NCBI GenBank assembly: GCA_036417435.1
Contig: JAZAQT010000595.1
Coordinates: 1-64,000 of the forward strand
Direction of reading: 5' to 3'
Source: Inia geoffrensis
Lineage: Eukaryota > Chordata > Mammalia > Artiodactyla > Iniidae
Length of the DNA stretch: 64,000 nucleotides
Under the pieces are notes generated by a model, which searched no databases, was not told where the DNA came from, and saw only the letters and a list, made by a program, of their open reading frames with translations. Shown in pieces: positions 1 through 11,073 of this stretch (its first letter is position 1; each line of letters opens with the position of its first letter). The translations under genes were made by a program, and so were the position numbers.

Positions 1-165
1 GGGGAGGGATTAGGGTACAGAATAGGGTACGACAATGCTTAAGGTTTACCGTACGTTTGAGGGCATGAGTTAGTGTTTGTGTACAGGTTAAGATTAGGGC
101 ATTGGTTAGGGTAGGGCATCGGAAGTGGGTCAGGTTTAGGGATGGGGTTAGGGTTAGGGTTAAGG
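1..165 (+). repeat. Partial unit: H monomer
   Basis: H monomer lacking its first three bases. It is identical to 2851-3015 and so belongs to the left copy of a 2850-base duplication that continues beyond the window edge. Confidence 0.88.
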
Positions 166-333
166 AATGGGGAGGGATTAGGTTACAGTTTAGGGTACGA
201 CAACGCTTAAGGTTTAGCGTACGTGTGAGGGCACGAGTTAGTGTTGGTGTCCTGGATAAGATTAAGTCACGGGTGAGGGTAAAGCTTCGGGTGAGGGTCA
301 GGGTTAGGATTCGTGTTAGGGTTAGTGTTGAGG
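166..333 (+). repeat. Monomer type A (reference copy)
   Basis: Type A starts aatggggaggg and usually carries ttacaatttaggg (here ttacagtttaggg), then gacaacgcttaaggttta. It ends in attcgtgttaggg followed by a ttaagg (here ttgagg) hexamer instead of ttaggg. That ending places A before a B monomer. Its middle (gagttagtgttggtgtcctgg, split across hexamers) is shared with C. A is the first monomer of the higher-order unit, chosen by convention. Confidence 0.9.
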
Positions 334-501
334 AATGCAGAGGGATTAGGGTACAGCTTAGGGTACGACAGTGCTTAAGGGTTAGCGTTCGTGTGAGGGC
401 AAGGGTTAGTGTTAGTGTACTGGTTAAGATTAAGGCACGGGTGAGGGTAAGGCTTCAGGTGAGGGTCGGGGTTAGGATTCAGGTTAGGGTTAGGGTTAGG
501 G
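334..501 (+). repeat. Monomer type B (reference copy)
   Basis: Type B is recognised by aatgcagaggg at its start, tacagcttaggg, gacagtgctt, gcgttcgtgtgagggcaag and, near the end, ggcttcaggtgaggg. It is the most distinctive type, and its start makes crossover junctions easy to see. It normally follows A and precedes C, or D in 7-monomer units. Confidence 0.9.
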
Positions 502-669
502 AATGGGGAGGGATTAGGGTATAGTTTAGGGTACGACAACGATTAAGGGTTAGCGTACGTGTGAGGGCACGAGTTAGTGTTGTTCTCCTGGTTAAGGTTA
601 GGGCACGGGTGAGGGTAAGGTTTCAGGTGAGGGTCAGGGATAGAATTCGGGTTAGGGTTAGTGTTAGGG
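502..669 (+). repeat. Monomer type C (reference copy)
   Basis: Type C has gacaacgattaaggg in its first third and gggatagaattcggg near its end. The EcoRI site GAATTC (643-648 here) was seen only in C monomers and C-tailed hybrids. C is the optional member of the unit: 1344-base units have it and 1176-base units lack it. Confidence 0.9.
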
Positions 670-837
670 AATGGGGAGATATTAGGGCACAGTTTAGGGT
701 ACCACAATGCTTAAGGTTTAGCGTACGTGTGAGGTCACTAGTTAGTGTTAGTGTACTGCTTACGATTAGGGCACGGGTGAGTGTAAGGCCTCGGAAGAGG
801 GTCACGTTAAGGGTTAGGGTTAGGGTTAGGGTTAGGG
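670..837 (+). repeat. Monomer type D (reference copy)
   Basis: Type D has gagatattagggcaca, gggtaccacaa (KpnI GGTACC at 698-703), gaggtcactagttag (SpeI ACTAGT at 737-742), tactgcttacga and cctcggaagagggtcac. It ends in the longest regular telomeric block of the unit, GGG(TTAGGG)4. A sub-variant D' beginning aaaggg with gagatatt or gagctatt occurs at 26185, 35195, 37211, 39059, 47794 and 56350. Confidence 0.92.
811..837 (+). repeat. GGG(TTAGGG)4 block at D/E boundary
   Basis: Five consecutive GGG tracts separated by TTA form a canonical telomeric G-quadruplex motif and contain several matches to the TRF1/TRF2 Myb-domain target (YTAGGGTTR). The block recurs at most D/E boundaries, so it is spaced about once per higher-order unit. 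It is also the commonest slippage site: 2182, 6040, 12754, 53338 and 57022 lost one hexamer, and 15268 lost two. Protein binding and folding are inferred. Confidence 0.85.
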
Positions 838-1005
838 AATGGGGATTGATTAGGGTACAGGTTAGGGTACGGCAATGGCTTAGGGTTAGCGTACGTTAGA
901 GGGCATGGGTTAGTGTTGATGTACTGGTTAAAATTAGGACACGGGTGAGGGTGAAGTTTCGGGTGAGTGTCATGGTTAGGTTTCAGTTTAGGGTTAGGGT
1001 TAGGG
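838..1005 (+). repeat. Monomer type E (reference copy)
   Basis: Type E has ggggattgattaggg, tacggcaatggct, acgttagagggcatggg, ttgatgtactggttaaaatta and gagtgtcatggttagg. The TTAG in acgttagaggg puts a stop codon in the Val-Arg frame, so E monomers set one boundary of the recurrent open frames. E normally follows the GGG(TTAGGG)4 block of D. Confidence 0.92.
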
Positions 1006-1173
1006 AATGGAGAGGGATTAGGGTACAGCTTAGGGTACCGCTGCGGTTTAGTGTTAGCGTACGTGTGAGGGCACGAGTTAGTCTTTGTGTCCTGGTTAAG
1101 ATTAGGGCACGGGTGAGGGTAAGGCTTCGGGTGAGGGTCAGGGTTAGGATTCGGGTTAGGGTTAGGTTTAGGG
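1006..1173 (+). repeat. Monomer type F (reference copy)
   Basis: Type F starts aatggagaggg and carries gggtaccgctgcggttta (KpnI GGTACC at 1034-1039) and gagttagtctt. Its second half is close to A, B and C. F is skipped in several units (17943, 22831, 25513, 31687), where E is followed directly by G. Confidence 0.9.
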
Positions 1174-1341
1174 AATGGAGAGGGATTAGGGTACATGTTA
1201 GGGTACGACAATGCTTAAGGGTTAGCGTAAGTGTGAGGGCACGAGTTATTGTTGGTGTACTGGTTAAGACAAGGGCACCGATGAGGGTAAGGCCTCGGAA
1301 AAGGGTCACGTTCAGGGTTTCGCTTAGCGTTAGGGTTAGGG
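1174..1341 (+). repeat. Monomer type G (reference copy)
   Basis: Type G starts aatggagaggg like F, but has gcgtaagtgtg, gttaagacaagggcacc, gatgagggtaaggcctcgg, aaaagggtcacgttcaggg and tttcgcttaggg. Its hexamers 20-23 (taaggc ctcgga aaaggg tcacgt) closely match the same positions of D, which suggests shared ancestry or gene conversion. Confidence 0.9.
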
Positions 1342-1509
1342 AATGGGGAGGGATTAGGGTACAGGATAGGGTACGACAATGCTTAAGGGTTAGCGTACGT
1401 TTGAGGGCATGAGTTAGTGTTTGTGTACTGGTTAAGATTAGGGCATTGGTTAGTGTAGGACATCGGAAGTGGGTTAGGTTTAGGGATGGGGTTAGGGTTA
1501 GGGTTAAGG
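1342..1509 (+). repeat. Monomer type H (reference copy)
   Basis: Type H has tacaggatagggtacgac, acgtttgagggcatgag, gtgtttgtgtactgg, gggcattggttag, gtagggcatcggaagtggg (here gtaggacatcgg) and tagggatggggttaggg, and ends ttaagg. The TGA in gcatgag is a second stop in the Val-Arg frame. H closes the higher-order unit and is followed by A. Confidence 0.9.
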
Positions 1510-3015
1510 AATGGGGAGGGATTAGGTTACAGTTTAGGGTACGACAACGCTTAAGGTTTAGCGTACGTGTGAGGGCACGAGTTAGTGTTGGTGTCCTGGT
1601 TAAGATTAGGGCACGGGTGAGGGTAAGGTTTCGGGTGAGGGTCAGGGTTAGGATTCGTGTTAGGGTTAGGGTTGAGGAATGCAGAGGGATTAGGGTACAG
1701 CTTAGGGTACGACAGTGCTTAAGGGTTAGCGTTCGTGTGAGGGCAAGGGTTAGTGTTAGTGTCCTGGTTAAGATTAGGGCACGGGTGAGGGTAAGGCCTC
1801 GGAAGAGGGTCACGTTAAGGGTTAGGGTTAGGGTTAGGGTTAGGGAATGGGGATTGATTAGGGTACAGATTAGGGTACGGCAATGGCTTATGGTTAGCGT
1901 ACGTTAGAGGGTATGGGTTAGTGTTGGTGTCCTGGTTAAGATTAGGGCACGGGTGAGGGTAAAGCTTCGGTTGAGGGTCAGGGTTAGGATTCGTGTTAGG
2001 TTTAGGGTTAAGGAATGCAGAGGGATTAGGGTACAGCTTAGGGTACGACAGTGCTTAAGGGTTAGCGTTCGTGTGAGGGCAAGGGTTAGTGGTAGTGTCC
2101 TGGTTAAGATTAGGGCACGGGTAAGGGTAAGGCTTCAGGTGAGGGTCAGGGTTAGGATTCGGGTTAGGGTTAGGGTTAGGGAATGGGGAGGGATTAGGGT
2201 ACATTTTAGGGTACCACAATGCTTAAGGTTTAGCGTACGTGTGAGGTCACTAGTTAGTGTTAGTGTACTGCTTACGATTAGGGCACGGGTGAGGGTAAGG
2301 CCTCGGAAGAGGGTCACGTTAAGGGTTAGGGTTAGGGTTAGGGAATGGGGATTGATTAGGGTACAGGTTTGGGTACGGCAATGGCTTAGGGTTAGCGTAC
2401 GTTAGAGGGCATGGGTTATTGTTGATGTACTGGTTAAAATTAGGACACGGGTGAGGGTAAAGTTTCGGGTGAGTGTCATGGTTAGGTTTCAGGTTAGGGT
2501 TAGGGTTAGGGAATGGAGAGGGATTAGGGTACAGGTTAGGGTACCGCTGCGGTTTAGTGTTAGCGTACGTGTGAGGGCATGAATTAGTCTTGGTGTCCTG
2601 GTTAAGATTAGGGCACGGGTGAGGGTAAGGCTTCGGGTGAGGGTCAGGGTTAGTATTCGGGTTAGGGATAGGGTTAGGGAATGGAGACGGATTCGGGTAC
2701 TGGTTAGGGTACGACAATGCTTAAGGGTTAGCGTAAGTGTGAGGGCACGAGTTAGTGTTGGTGTACTGGTTAAGACAAGGGCACCAATGAGAGCAAGGCC
2801 TCAGAAAAGGGTCACGTTCAGGCTTTCGCTTAGGGTTAGGGTTAGTGAATGGGGAGGGATTAGGGTACAGAATAGGGTACGACAATGCTTAAGGTTTACC
2901 GTACGTTTGAGGGCATGAGTTAGTGTTTGTGTACAGGTTAAGATTAGGGCATTGGTTAGGGTAGGGCATCGGAAGTGGGTCAGGTTTAGGGATGGGGTTA
3001 GGGTTAGGGTTAAGG
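1510..3015 (+). repeat. Rearranged unit, 9 monomers
   Basis: Order A (1510), B/D hybrid (1678), E/A hybrid (1846), B (2014), C/D hybrid of 162 bases (2182), E (2344), F (2512), G (2680), H (2848). The B/D switch lies in a shared gattagggcacgggtgaggg segment near 1776-1797. At 1846 an E head runs into an A tail (gtgttggtgtcctgg). Length is 1506, one hexamer less than nine monomers. Confidence 0.85.
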
Positions 3016-4359
3016 AATGGGGAGGGATTAGGTTACAGTTTAGGGTACGACAACGCTTAAGGTTTAGCGTACGTGTGAGGGCACGAGTTAGTGTTGGTGT
3101 CCTGGATAAGATTAAGTCACGGGTGAGGGTAAAGCTTCGGGTGAGGGTCAGGGTTAGGATTCGTGTTAGGGTTAGTGTTGAGGAATGCAGAGGGATTAGG
3201 GTACAGCTTAGGGTACGACAGTGCTTAAGGGTTAGCGTTCGTGTGAGGGCAAGGGTTAGTGTTAGTGTCCTGGTTAAGATTAAGGCACGGGTGAGGGTAA
3301 GGCTTCAGGTGAGGGTCGGGGTTAGGATTCAGGTTAGGGTTAGGGTTAGGGAATGGGGAGGGATTAGGGTATAGTTTAGGGTACGACAACGATTAAGGGT
3401 TAGCGTACGTGTGAGGGCACGAGTTAGTGTTGTTCTCCTGGTTAAGGTTAGGGCACGGGTGAGGGTAAGGTTTCAGGTGAGGGTCAGGGATAGAATTCGG
3501 GTTAGGGTTAGTGTTAGGGAATGGGGAGATATTAGGGCACAGTTTAGGGTACCACAATGCTTAAGGTTTAGCGTACGTGTGAGGTCACTAGTTAGTGTTA
3601 GTGTACTGCTTACGATTAGGGCACGGGTGAGTGTAAGGCCTCGGAAGAGGGTCACGTTAAGGGTTAGGGTTAGGGTTAGGGTTAGGGAATGGGGATTGAT
3701 TAGGGTACAGGTTAGGGTACGGCAATGGCTTAGGGTTAGCGTACGTTAGAGGGCATGGGTTAGTGTTGATGTACTGGTTAAAATTAGGACACGGGTGAGG
3801 GTGAAGTTTCGGGTGAGTGTCATGGTTAGGTTTCAGTTTAGGGTTAGGGTTAGGGAATGGAGAGGGATTAGGGTACAGCTTAGGGTACCGCTGCGGTTTA
3901 GTGTTAGCGTACGTGTGAGGGCACGAGTTAGTCTTTGTGTCCTGGTTAAGATTAGGGCACGGGTGAGGGTAAGGCTTCGGGTGAGGGTCAGGGTTAGGAT
4001 TCGGGTTAGGGTTAGGTTTAGGGAATGGAGAGGGATTAGGGTACATGTTAGGGTACGACAATGCTTAAGGGTTAGCGTAAGTGTGAGGGCACGAGTTATT
4101 GTTGGTGTACTGGTTAAGACAAGGGCACCGATGAGGGTAAGGCCTCGGAAAAGGGTCACGTTCAGGGTTTCGCTTAGCGTTAGGGTTAGGGAATGGGGAG
4201 GGATTAGGGTACAGGATAGGGTACGACAATGCTTAAGGGTTAGCGTACGTTTGAGGGCATGAGTTAGTGTTTGTGTACTGGTTAAGATTAGGGCATTGGT
4301 TAGTGTAGGACATCGGAAGTGGGTTAGGTTTAGGGATGGGGTTAGGGTTAGGGTTAAGG
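3016..4359 (+). repeat. Higher-order unit, 8 monomers (A-H)
   Basis: Canonical A to H, starts every 168 bases from 3016. Near-perfect copy of 166-1509 at +2850; I saw one difference (a at 419, c at 3269). Confidence 0.9.
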
Positions 4360-5703
4360 AATGGGGAGGGATTAGGTTACAGTTTAGGGTACGACAACGC
4401 TTAAGGTTTAGCGTACGTGTGAGGGCACGAGTTAGTGTTGGTGTCCTGGTTAAGATTAGGGCACGGGTGAGGGTAAGGTTTCGGGTGAGGGTCAGGGTTA
4501 GGATTCGTGTTAGGGTTAGGGTTGAGGAATGCAGAGGGATTAGGGTACAGCTTAGGGTACGACAGTGCTTAAGGGTTAGCGTTCGTGTGAGGGCAAGGGT
4601 TAGTGTTAGTGTCCTGGTTAAGATTAAGGCACGGGTGAGGGTAAGGCTTCAGGTGAGGGTCGGGGTTAGGATTCGGGTTAGGGTTAGGGTTAGGGAATGG
4701 TGAGGGATTAGGGTACAGTTTAGGGTACGACAACGATTAAGGGTTAGCGTACGTGTGAGGGCACGAGTTAGTGTTGGTGTCCTGGTTAAGATTAGGGCAC
4801 GGGTGAGAGTAAGGTTTCGGGTGAGGGTCAGGGATAGAATTCGGGTTAGGTTTAGGGTTAGGGAATGGGGAGATATTAGGGCACAGTTTAGGGTACCACA
4901 ACGCTTAAGGTTTAGCGTACGTGTGAGGTCACTAGTTAGTGTTAGTGTACTGCTTACTATTAGGGCACGGGTGAGGGTAAGGCCTCGGAAGAGGGTCACG
5001 TTAAGGGTTAGTGTTTGGGTTAGGGTTAGGGAATGGGGATTGATTAGGGTACAGGTTAGGGTACGACAATGGCTTAGGGTTAGCGTACGTTAGAGGGAAT
5101 GGGTTAGTGTTGATGTACTGTTTAAAATTAGGACAGGGGTGAGGGTAAAGTTTCGGGTGAGTGTCATGGTTATGTTTCAGGTTAGGGTTAGGGTTAGGGA
5201 ATGGAGAGGGATTAGGGTACAGGTTAGGGTACCGCTGTGGTTTAGTGTTAGCGTACATGTGAGGGCACGAGTTAGTCTTGGTGTCCTGGTTAAGATTAGG
5301 GCACGGGTGAGGGTAAGGCTTCGGGTGAGAGTCAGGGTTAGGATTCGGGTTAGGGTTAGGGTTCGGGAATGGAGAGGGATTAGGGTACAGGTTAGGGTAC
5401 GACAATGCTTAAGGGTTAGCGTAAGTGTGAGGGCACGAGTTAGTGTTGGTGTACTGGTTAAGACAAAGGCACCGATGAGGGTAAGGCCTCGGAAAAGGTT
5501 CACGTTCAGGGTTTCGCTTAGGGTTAGGGTTAGGGAATGGGGAGGGATTAGGGTACAGGAAAAGGTACGACAATGCTTAACGGTTCACGTACGTTTTTGG
5601 GCATGAGTTAGTGTTTGTGTACTGGTTAAGTTTAGGGCATTTGTTAGGGTAGGGCATCGGAAGTGGGTCAGGTTTAGGGATGGGGTTAGGGTTAGGGTTA
5701 AGG
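4360..5703 (+). repeat. Higher-order unit, 8 monomers (A-H)
   Basis: Canonical A (4360) to H (5536), 1344 bases. The first 1.6 monomers match the A and B start of the unit at 1510. After about 4627 the copies part, because this unit keeps B and C while the left copy jumps to D. Confidence 0.9.
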
Positions 5704-6369
5704 AATGGGGAGGGATTAGGGTACAATTTAGGGTACGCCAACCCTTAAGGTTTAGCGTACGTGTGAGGGCACGAGTTAGTGTTGGTGTCCTGGTTAAGCT
5801 TAGGGCACGGGTGAGGGTAAAGCTTCGGGTGAGGGTCAGGGTTAGGATTCCTGTTAGGGTTAGGGTTAAGGAATGCAGAGGGATTAGGGTACAGCTTAGG
5901 GTACGACAGTGCTTAAGGGTTAGCGTTCGTGTGAGGGCAAGGGTTAGTGTTAGTGTCCTGGTTAAGATTAGGGCACGGGTAAGGGTAAGGCTTCAGGTGA
6001 GGGTCAGAGTTAGGATTCGGGTTAGGGTTAGGGTTAGGGAATGGGGAGGGGTTAGGGTACATTTTAGGGTACCACAACGCTTAAGGTTTAGCGTACGTGT
6101 GAGGTCACTAGTTAGTGTTAGTGTACTGCTTACGATTAGGGCACGGGTGAGGGTAAGGCCTCGGAAGAGGGTCACGTTAAGGGTTAGGGTTAGGGTTAGG
6201 GAATGGGGATTGATTAGGGTATAGGTTAGGGTACGTCAATGGCTTAGGGTTAGCGTACGTTAGAGGGCATGGGTTAGTTTTGATGTACTGGTTAAAATTA
6301 GGACACGGGTGAGGGTGAAGTTTCGGGTGAGTGTCATGGTTAGGTTTCAGTTTAGGGTTAGGGTTAGGG
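5704..6369 (+). repeat. Partial unit A-B-C/D-E
   Basis: A (5704), B (5872), C/D hybrid of 162 bases (6040), E (6202). The hybrid starts aatggggaggg with a C-like head and continues attttagggtaccacaa as D. It is the same kind as the one at 2182. Confidence 0.85.
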
Positions 6370-8721
6370 AATGGAGAGGGATTAGGGTACAGGTTAGGGT
6401 ACCGCTGCGGTTTAGTGTTAGCGTACGTGTGAGGGCACTAGTTAGTCTTGGTGTCCTGTTTAAGATTAGGGCACGGGTGAGGGTAAGGCTTCGGGTGAGG
6501 GTCAGGGTTAGGATTCGTGTTAGGGTTAGGGTTAAGGAATGCAGAGGGATTAGGGTACAGCTTAGGGTACGACAGTGCTTAAGGGTTAGCGTTCGTGTGA
6601 GGGCAAGGGTTAGTGTTAGTGTTCTGGTTAAGATTAGGGCACGGGTGAGGGTAAGACTTCACATGAGTGTCAGGGTTAGGATTCGGGTTAGGGTTATGGT
6701 TAGGGAATGGGGAGGGATTAGGGTACAGTTTAGGGTACGACAACGATTAAGGGTTAGCGTACGTGTGAGGGCACGATTTAGTCTTGATGTCCTGGTTAAG
6801 ATTAGGGCACGGGTGAGTGTAAGGCTTCGGGTGATGGTCAGGGTTAGGATTCGGGTTAGGGTTAGGGTTCGGGAATGGAGAGTGTTTAGGGTACAGGTTA
6901 GTGTACGGCAATGGCTTAGGGTTAGCGTAAGTGTGAGGGCACGAGGTAGTGTTGGTGTACTGGTTAAGACAAGGACACCGATGAGGGTAAGGCCTCGGAA
7001 AAGGGTCACGTTCAGGGTTTCGCTTAGGGTTATTTTTAGGGAATGGGGAGGGATTAGGGTAGAGGATAGGGTACGACAATACTTAAGGGTTAACGTACGT
7101 TTTGGGGCATGAGTTAGTGTTTGTGTACTGGTTAAGATTAGGGCATTGGTTAGGGTAGGGCATCGGAAGTGGGTCAGGTTTAGGGATGGGGTTAGGGTTA
7201 GGGTTAAGGAATGGGGAGGGATTAGGGTACAATTTAGGGTACGACAATGCTTAAGGTTTAGAGTACGTGTGAGGTCACTAGTTAGTGTTAGTGTACTGCT
7301 TACGATTAGGGCACGGGTGAGGGAAAGGCCTCGGAAGAGGGTCACGTTAAGGGTTAGGGTTAGGGTTAGGGTTAGGGAATGGGGATTGATTAGGGTACAG
7401 GTTAGGGTACGGCAACGGCATAGGGTTAGCGTACGTTAGAGGGCATGGGTTAGTGTTGATGTACTGGTTAAAATTAGCACAGGGGAGAGGGTAAAGTGTC
7501 GGGTGAGTGTCATGGTTAGGTTTGAGGTTAGGATTAGGGATAGGGAATGGAGAGGGATTAGGGTACAGTTTAGGGTACCGCTGCGGTTTAGTGTTAGCGT
7601 ACGTGTGAGGGAACGAGTTAGTCTTGGTGTCCTGGTTAAGATTAGGGCACGGGTGAGGGTAAGGCTTCGGGTGAGGCTCAGGGTTAGGATTCGGGTTAGG
7701 GTTAGGGTTAAGGAATGCAGAGGGATTAGGGTACAGCTTAGAGTACGACAGTGCTTAAGGGTTAGCGTTCGTGTGAGGGCAAGGGTTAGTGTTAGTGTCC
7801 TGGTTATGATTAGGGCACGAGTGAGGGTAAGGCTTCGGGTGAGGGTCAGGGTTAATATTCGTGCTAGGGTTAGGGTTAAGGAATGCAGAGGGATTAGGGT
7901 ACAGCTTAGCGTACGACAACGATTAAGGGTTAGCGTACGTGTGAGGTCACTAGTTAGTGTTGGTGTCCTGGTTAAGATTAGGGCACGGGTGAGTGTAAGG
8001 CTTCGGGTGAGGGTCAGGGTTAGGATTCGTGTTAGGGTTAGTGTTAAGGAATGCAGAGGGATTAGGGTACAGCTTAGGGTACGACAGTGCTTTAGGGTTA
8101 CTGTTCGTGTGAGGGCAAGGGTTAGTGTTAGTGTCCTGGTTAAGATTAGGGCACGGGTGAGGGTAAGGCTTCAGGTGAGGGTCAGGGTTAGGATTCGGGT
8201 TAGGGTTAGTGTTAGGGAATGGGGAGGGATCAGTGTACAGTTTAGGGTATGACAACGATTAAGGGTGGGCGTACGTGTGAGGGCACGAGTTAGTGTTGGG
8301 GTCCTGGTTAAGATTAGGGCACGGGTGAGGGTAAGGTTTCGGGTGAGGGTCAGGGATAGAATTCGGGTTAGGGTTAGGGTTAGGGAATTGGGAGATATTA
8401 GGGCACAGTTTAGGGTACCACAACGCTTAAGGTTTAGCGTACGTGTGAGGTCACTAGTTAGTGTTAGTGTACTGCTTACGATTAGGGCCCGGGTGAGGGT
8501 AAGGCCTCGGAAGAGGGTCACGTTAAGGGTTAGGGTTAGGGTTAGGGTTAGGGAATGGGAATTGATTAGGGTACAGGTTAGGGTACGGCAATGGCTTAAG
8601 GTTAGCGTACGTTAGTGGGCATGGGTTAGTGTTGATGTACTGGTTAAAATAAGGACACGGGTGAGGGTAAAGTTTCGGGTGAGTGTCATGGTTAGGTTTC
8701 AGGTTAGGGTTAGGGTTAGGG
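6370..8721 (+). repeat. 14-monomer supra-unit, copy 1 (2352 bp)
   Basis: Order F/A (6370), B, C/F (6706), G (6874, with E-like tacggcaatggc), H (7042), A/D (7210), E, F/A (7546), B/A (7714), B/C/A (7882), B (8050), C, D, E (8554). Six of fourteen monomers are hybrids. The same order and the same private changes recur in the next 2352 bases (for example cttcacatgagtg at 6658 and 9010, and gttatttttaggg in H), so the block was duplicated whole after it was assembled. Confidence 0.88.
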
Positions 8722-11073
8722 AATGGAGAGGGATTAGGGTACAGGTTAGGGTACCGCTGCGGTTTAGTGTTAGCGTACGTGTGAGGGCACGAGTTAGTCT
8801 TGGTGTCCTGTTTAAGATTAGGGCACGGGTGAGGGTAAGGCTTCGGGTGAGGGTCAGGGTTAGGATTCGTGTTAGGGTTAGGGTTAAGGAATGCAGAGGG
8901 ATTAGGGTACAGCTTAGGGTACGACAGTGCTTAAGGGTTAGCGTTCGTGTGAGGGCAAGGGTTAGTGTTAGTGTTCTGGTTAAGTTTAGGGCACGGGTGA
9001 GGGTAAGACTTCACATGAGTGTCAGGGTTAGGATTCGGGTTAGGGTTATGGTTAGGGAATGGGGAGGGATTAGGGTACAGTTTAGGGTACGACAACGATT
9101 AAGGGTTAGCGTACGTGTGAGGGCACGATTTAGTCTTGATGTCCTGGTTAAGATTAGGGCACGGGTGAGTGTAAGGCTTCGGGTGATGGTCAGGGTTAGG
9201 ATTCGGGTTAGGGTTAGGGTTCGGGAATGGAGAGTGTTTAGGGTACAGGTTAGTGTACGGCAATGGCTTAGGGTTAGCGTAAGTGTGAGGGCACGAGGTA
9301 GTGTTGGTGTACTGGTTAAGACAAGGACACCGATGAGGGTAAGGCCTCGGAAAAGGGTCACGTTCAGGGTTTCGCTTAGGGTTATTTTTAGGGAATGGGG
9401 AGGGATTAGGGTAGAGGATAGGGTACGACAATACTTAAGGGTTAACGTAAGTTTTGGGGCATGAGTTAGTGTTTGTGTACTGGTTAAGATTAGGGCATTG
9501 GTTAGGGTAGGGCATCGGAAGTGGGTCAGGTTTAGGGATGGGGTTAGGGTTAGGGTTAAGGAATGGGGAGGGATTAGGGTACAATTTAGGGTACGACAAT
9601 GCTTAAGGTTTAGAGTACGTGTGAGGTCACTAGTTAGTGTTAGTGTACTGCTTACGATTAGGGCACGGGTGAGGGAAAGGCCTCGGAAGAGGGTCACGTT
9701 AAGGGTTAGGGTTAGGGTTAGGGTTAGGGAATGGGGATTGATTAGGGTACAGGTTAGGGTACGGCAACGGCATAGGGTTAGCGTACGTTAGAGGGCATGG
9801 GTTAGTGTTGATGTACTGGTTAAAATTAGCACAGGGGAGAGGGTAAAGTGTCGGGTGAGTGTCATGGTTAGGTTTGAGGTTAGGATTAGGGATAGGGAAT
9901 GGAGAGGGATTAGGGTACAGTTTAGGGTACCGCTGCGGTTTAGTGTTAGCGTACGTGTGAGGGAACGAGTTAGTCTTGGTGTCCTGGTTAAGATTAGGGC
10001 ACGGGTGAGGGTAAGGCTTCGGGTGAGGCTCAGGGTTAGGATTCGGGTTAGGGTTAGGGTTAAGGAATGCAGAGGGATTAGGGTACAGCTTAGAGTACGA
10101 CAGTGCTTAAGGGTTAGCGTTCGTGTGAGGGCAAGGGTTAGTGTTAGTGTCCTGGTTATGATTAGGGCACGAGTGAGGGTAAGGCTTCGGGTGAGGGTCA
10201 GGGTTAATATTCGTGCTAGGGTTAGGGTTAAGGAATGCAGAGGGATTAGGGTACAGCTTAGCGTACGACAACGATTAAGGGTTAGCGTACGTGTGAGGTC
10301 ACTAGTTAGTGTTGGTGTCCTGGTTAAGATTAGGGCACGGGTGAGTGTAAGGCTTCGGGTGAGGGTCAGGGTTAGGATTCGTGTTAGGGTTAGTGTTAAG
10401 GAATGCAGAGGGATTAGGGTACAGCTTAGGGTACGACAGTGCTTTAGGGTTACTGTTCGTGTGAGGGCAAGGGTTAGTGTTAGTGTCCTGGTTAAGATTA
10501 GGGCACGGGTGAGGGTAAGGCTTCAGGTGAGGGTCAGGGTTAGGATTCGGGTTAGGGTTAGTGTTAGGGAATGGGGAGGGATCAGTGTACAGTTTAGGGT
10601 ATGACAACGATTAAGGGTGGGCGTACGTGTGAGGGCACGAGTTAGTGTTGGGGTCCTGGTTAAGATTAGGGCACGGGTGAGGGTAAGGTTTCGGGTGAGG
10701 GTCAGGGATAGAATTCGGGTTAGGGTTAGGGTTAGGGAATTGGGAGATATTAGGGCACAGTTTAGGGTACCACAACGCTTAAGGTTTAGCGTACGTGTGA
10801 GGTCACTAGTTAGTGTTAGTGTACTGCTTACGATTAGGGCCCGGGTGAGGGTAAGGCCTCGGAAGAGGGTCACGTTAAGGGTTAGGGTTAGGGTTAGGGT
10901 TAGGGAATGGGAATTGATTAGGGTACAGGTTAGGGTACGGCAATGGCTTAAGGTTAGCGTACGTTAGTGGGCATGGGTTAGTGTTGATGTACTGGTTAAA
11001 ATAAGGACACGGGTGAGGGTAAAGTTTCGGGTGAGTGTCATGGTTAGGTTTCAGGTTAGGGTTAGGGTTAGGG
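8722..11073 (+). repeat. 14-monomer supra-unit, copy 2 (2352 bp)
   Basis: Second copy of the block at 6370-8721. It differs at only a few bases that I noticed: cacgag for cactag near 8790, agtttaggg for agattaggg near 8985, and acgtaagtt for acgtacgtt near 9447. Similarity to copy 1 continues about 90 bases into the following F monomer, to about 11160. Confidence 0.88.

Larger units (their letters stand above)
166..1509 (+). repeat. Higher-order unit, 8 monomers (A-H)
   Basis: Canonical order A-B-C-D-E-F-G-H, starts at 166, 334, 502, 670, 838, 1006, 1174, 1342; 1344 bases. Used here as the reference unit. Confidence 0.92.
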
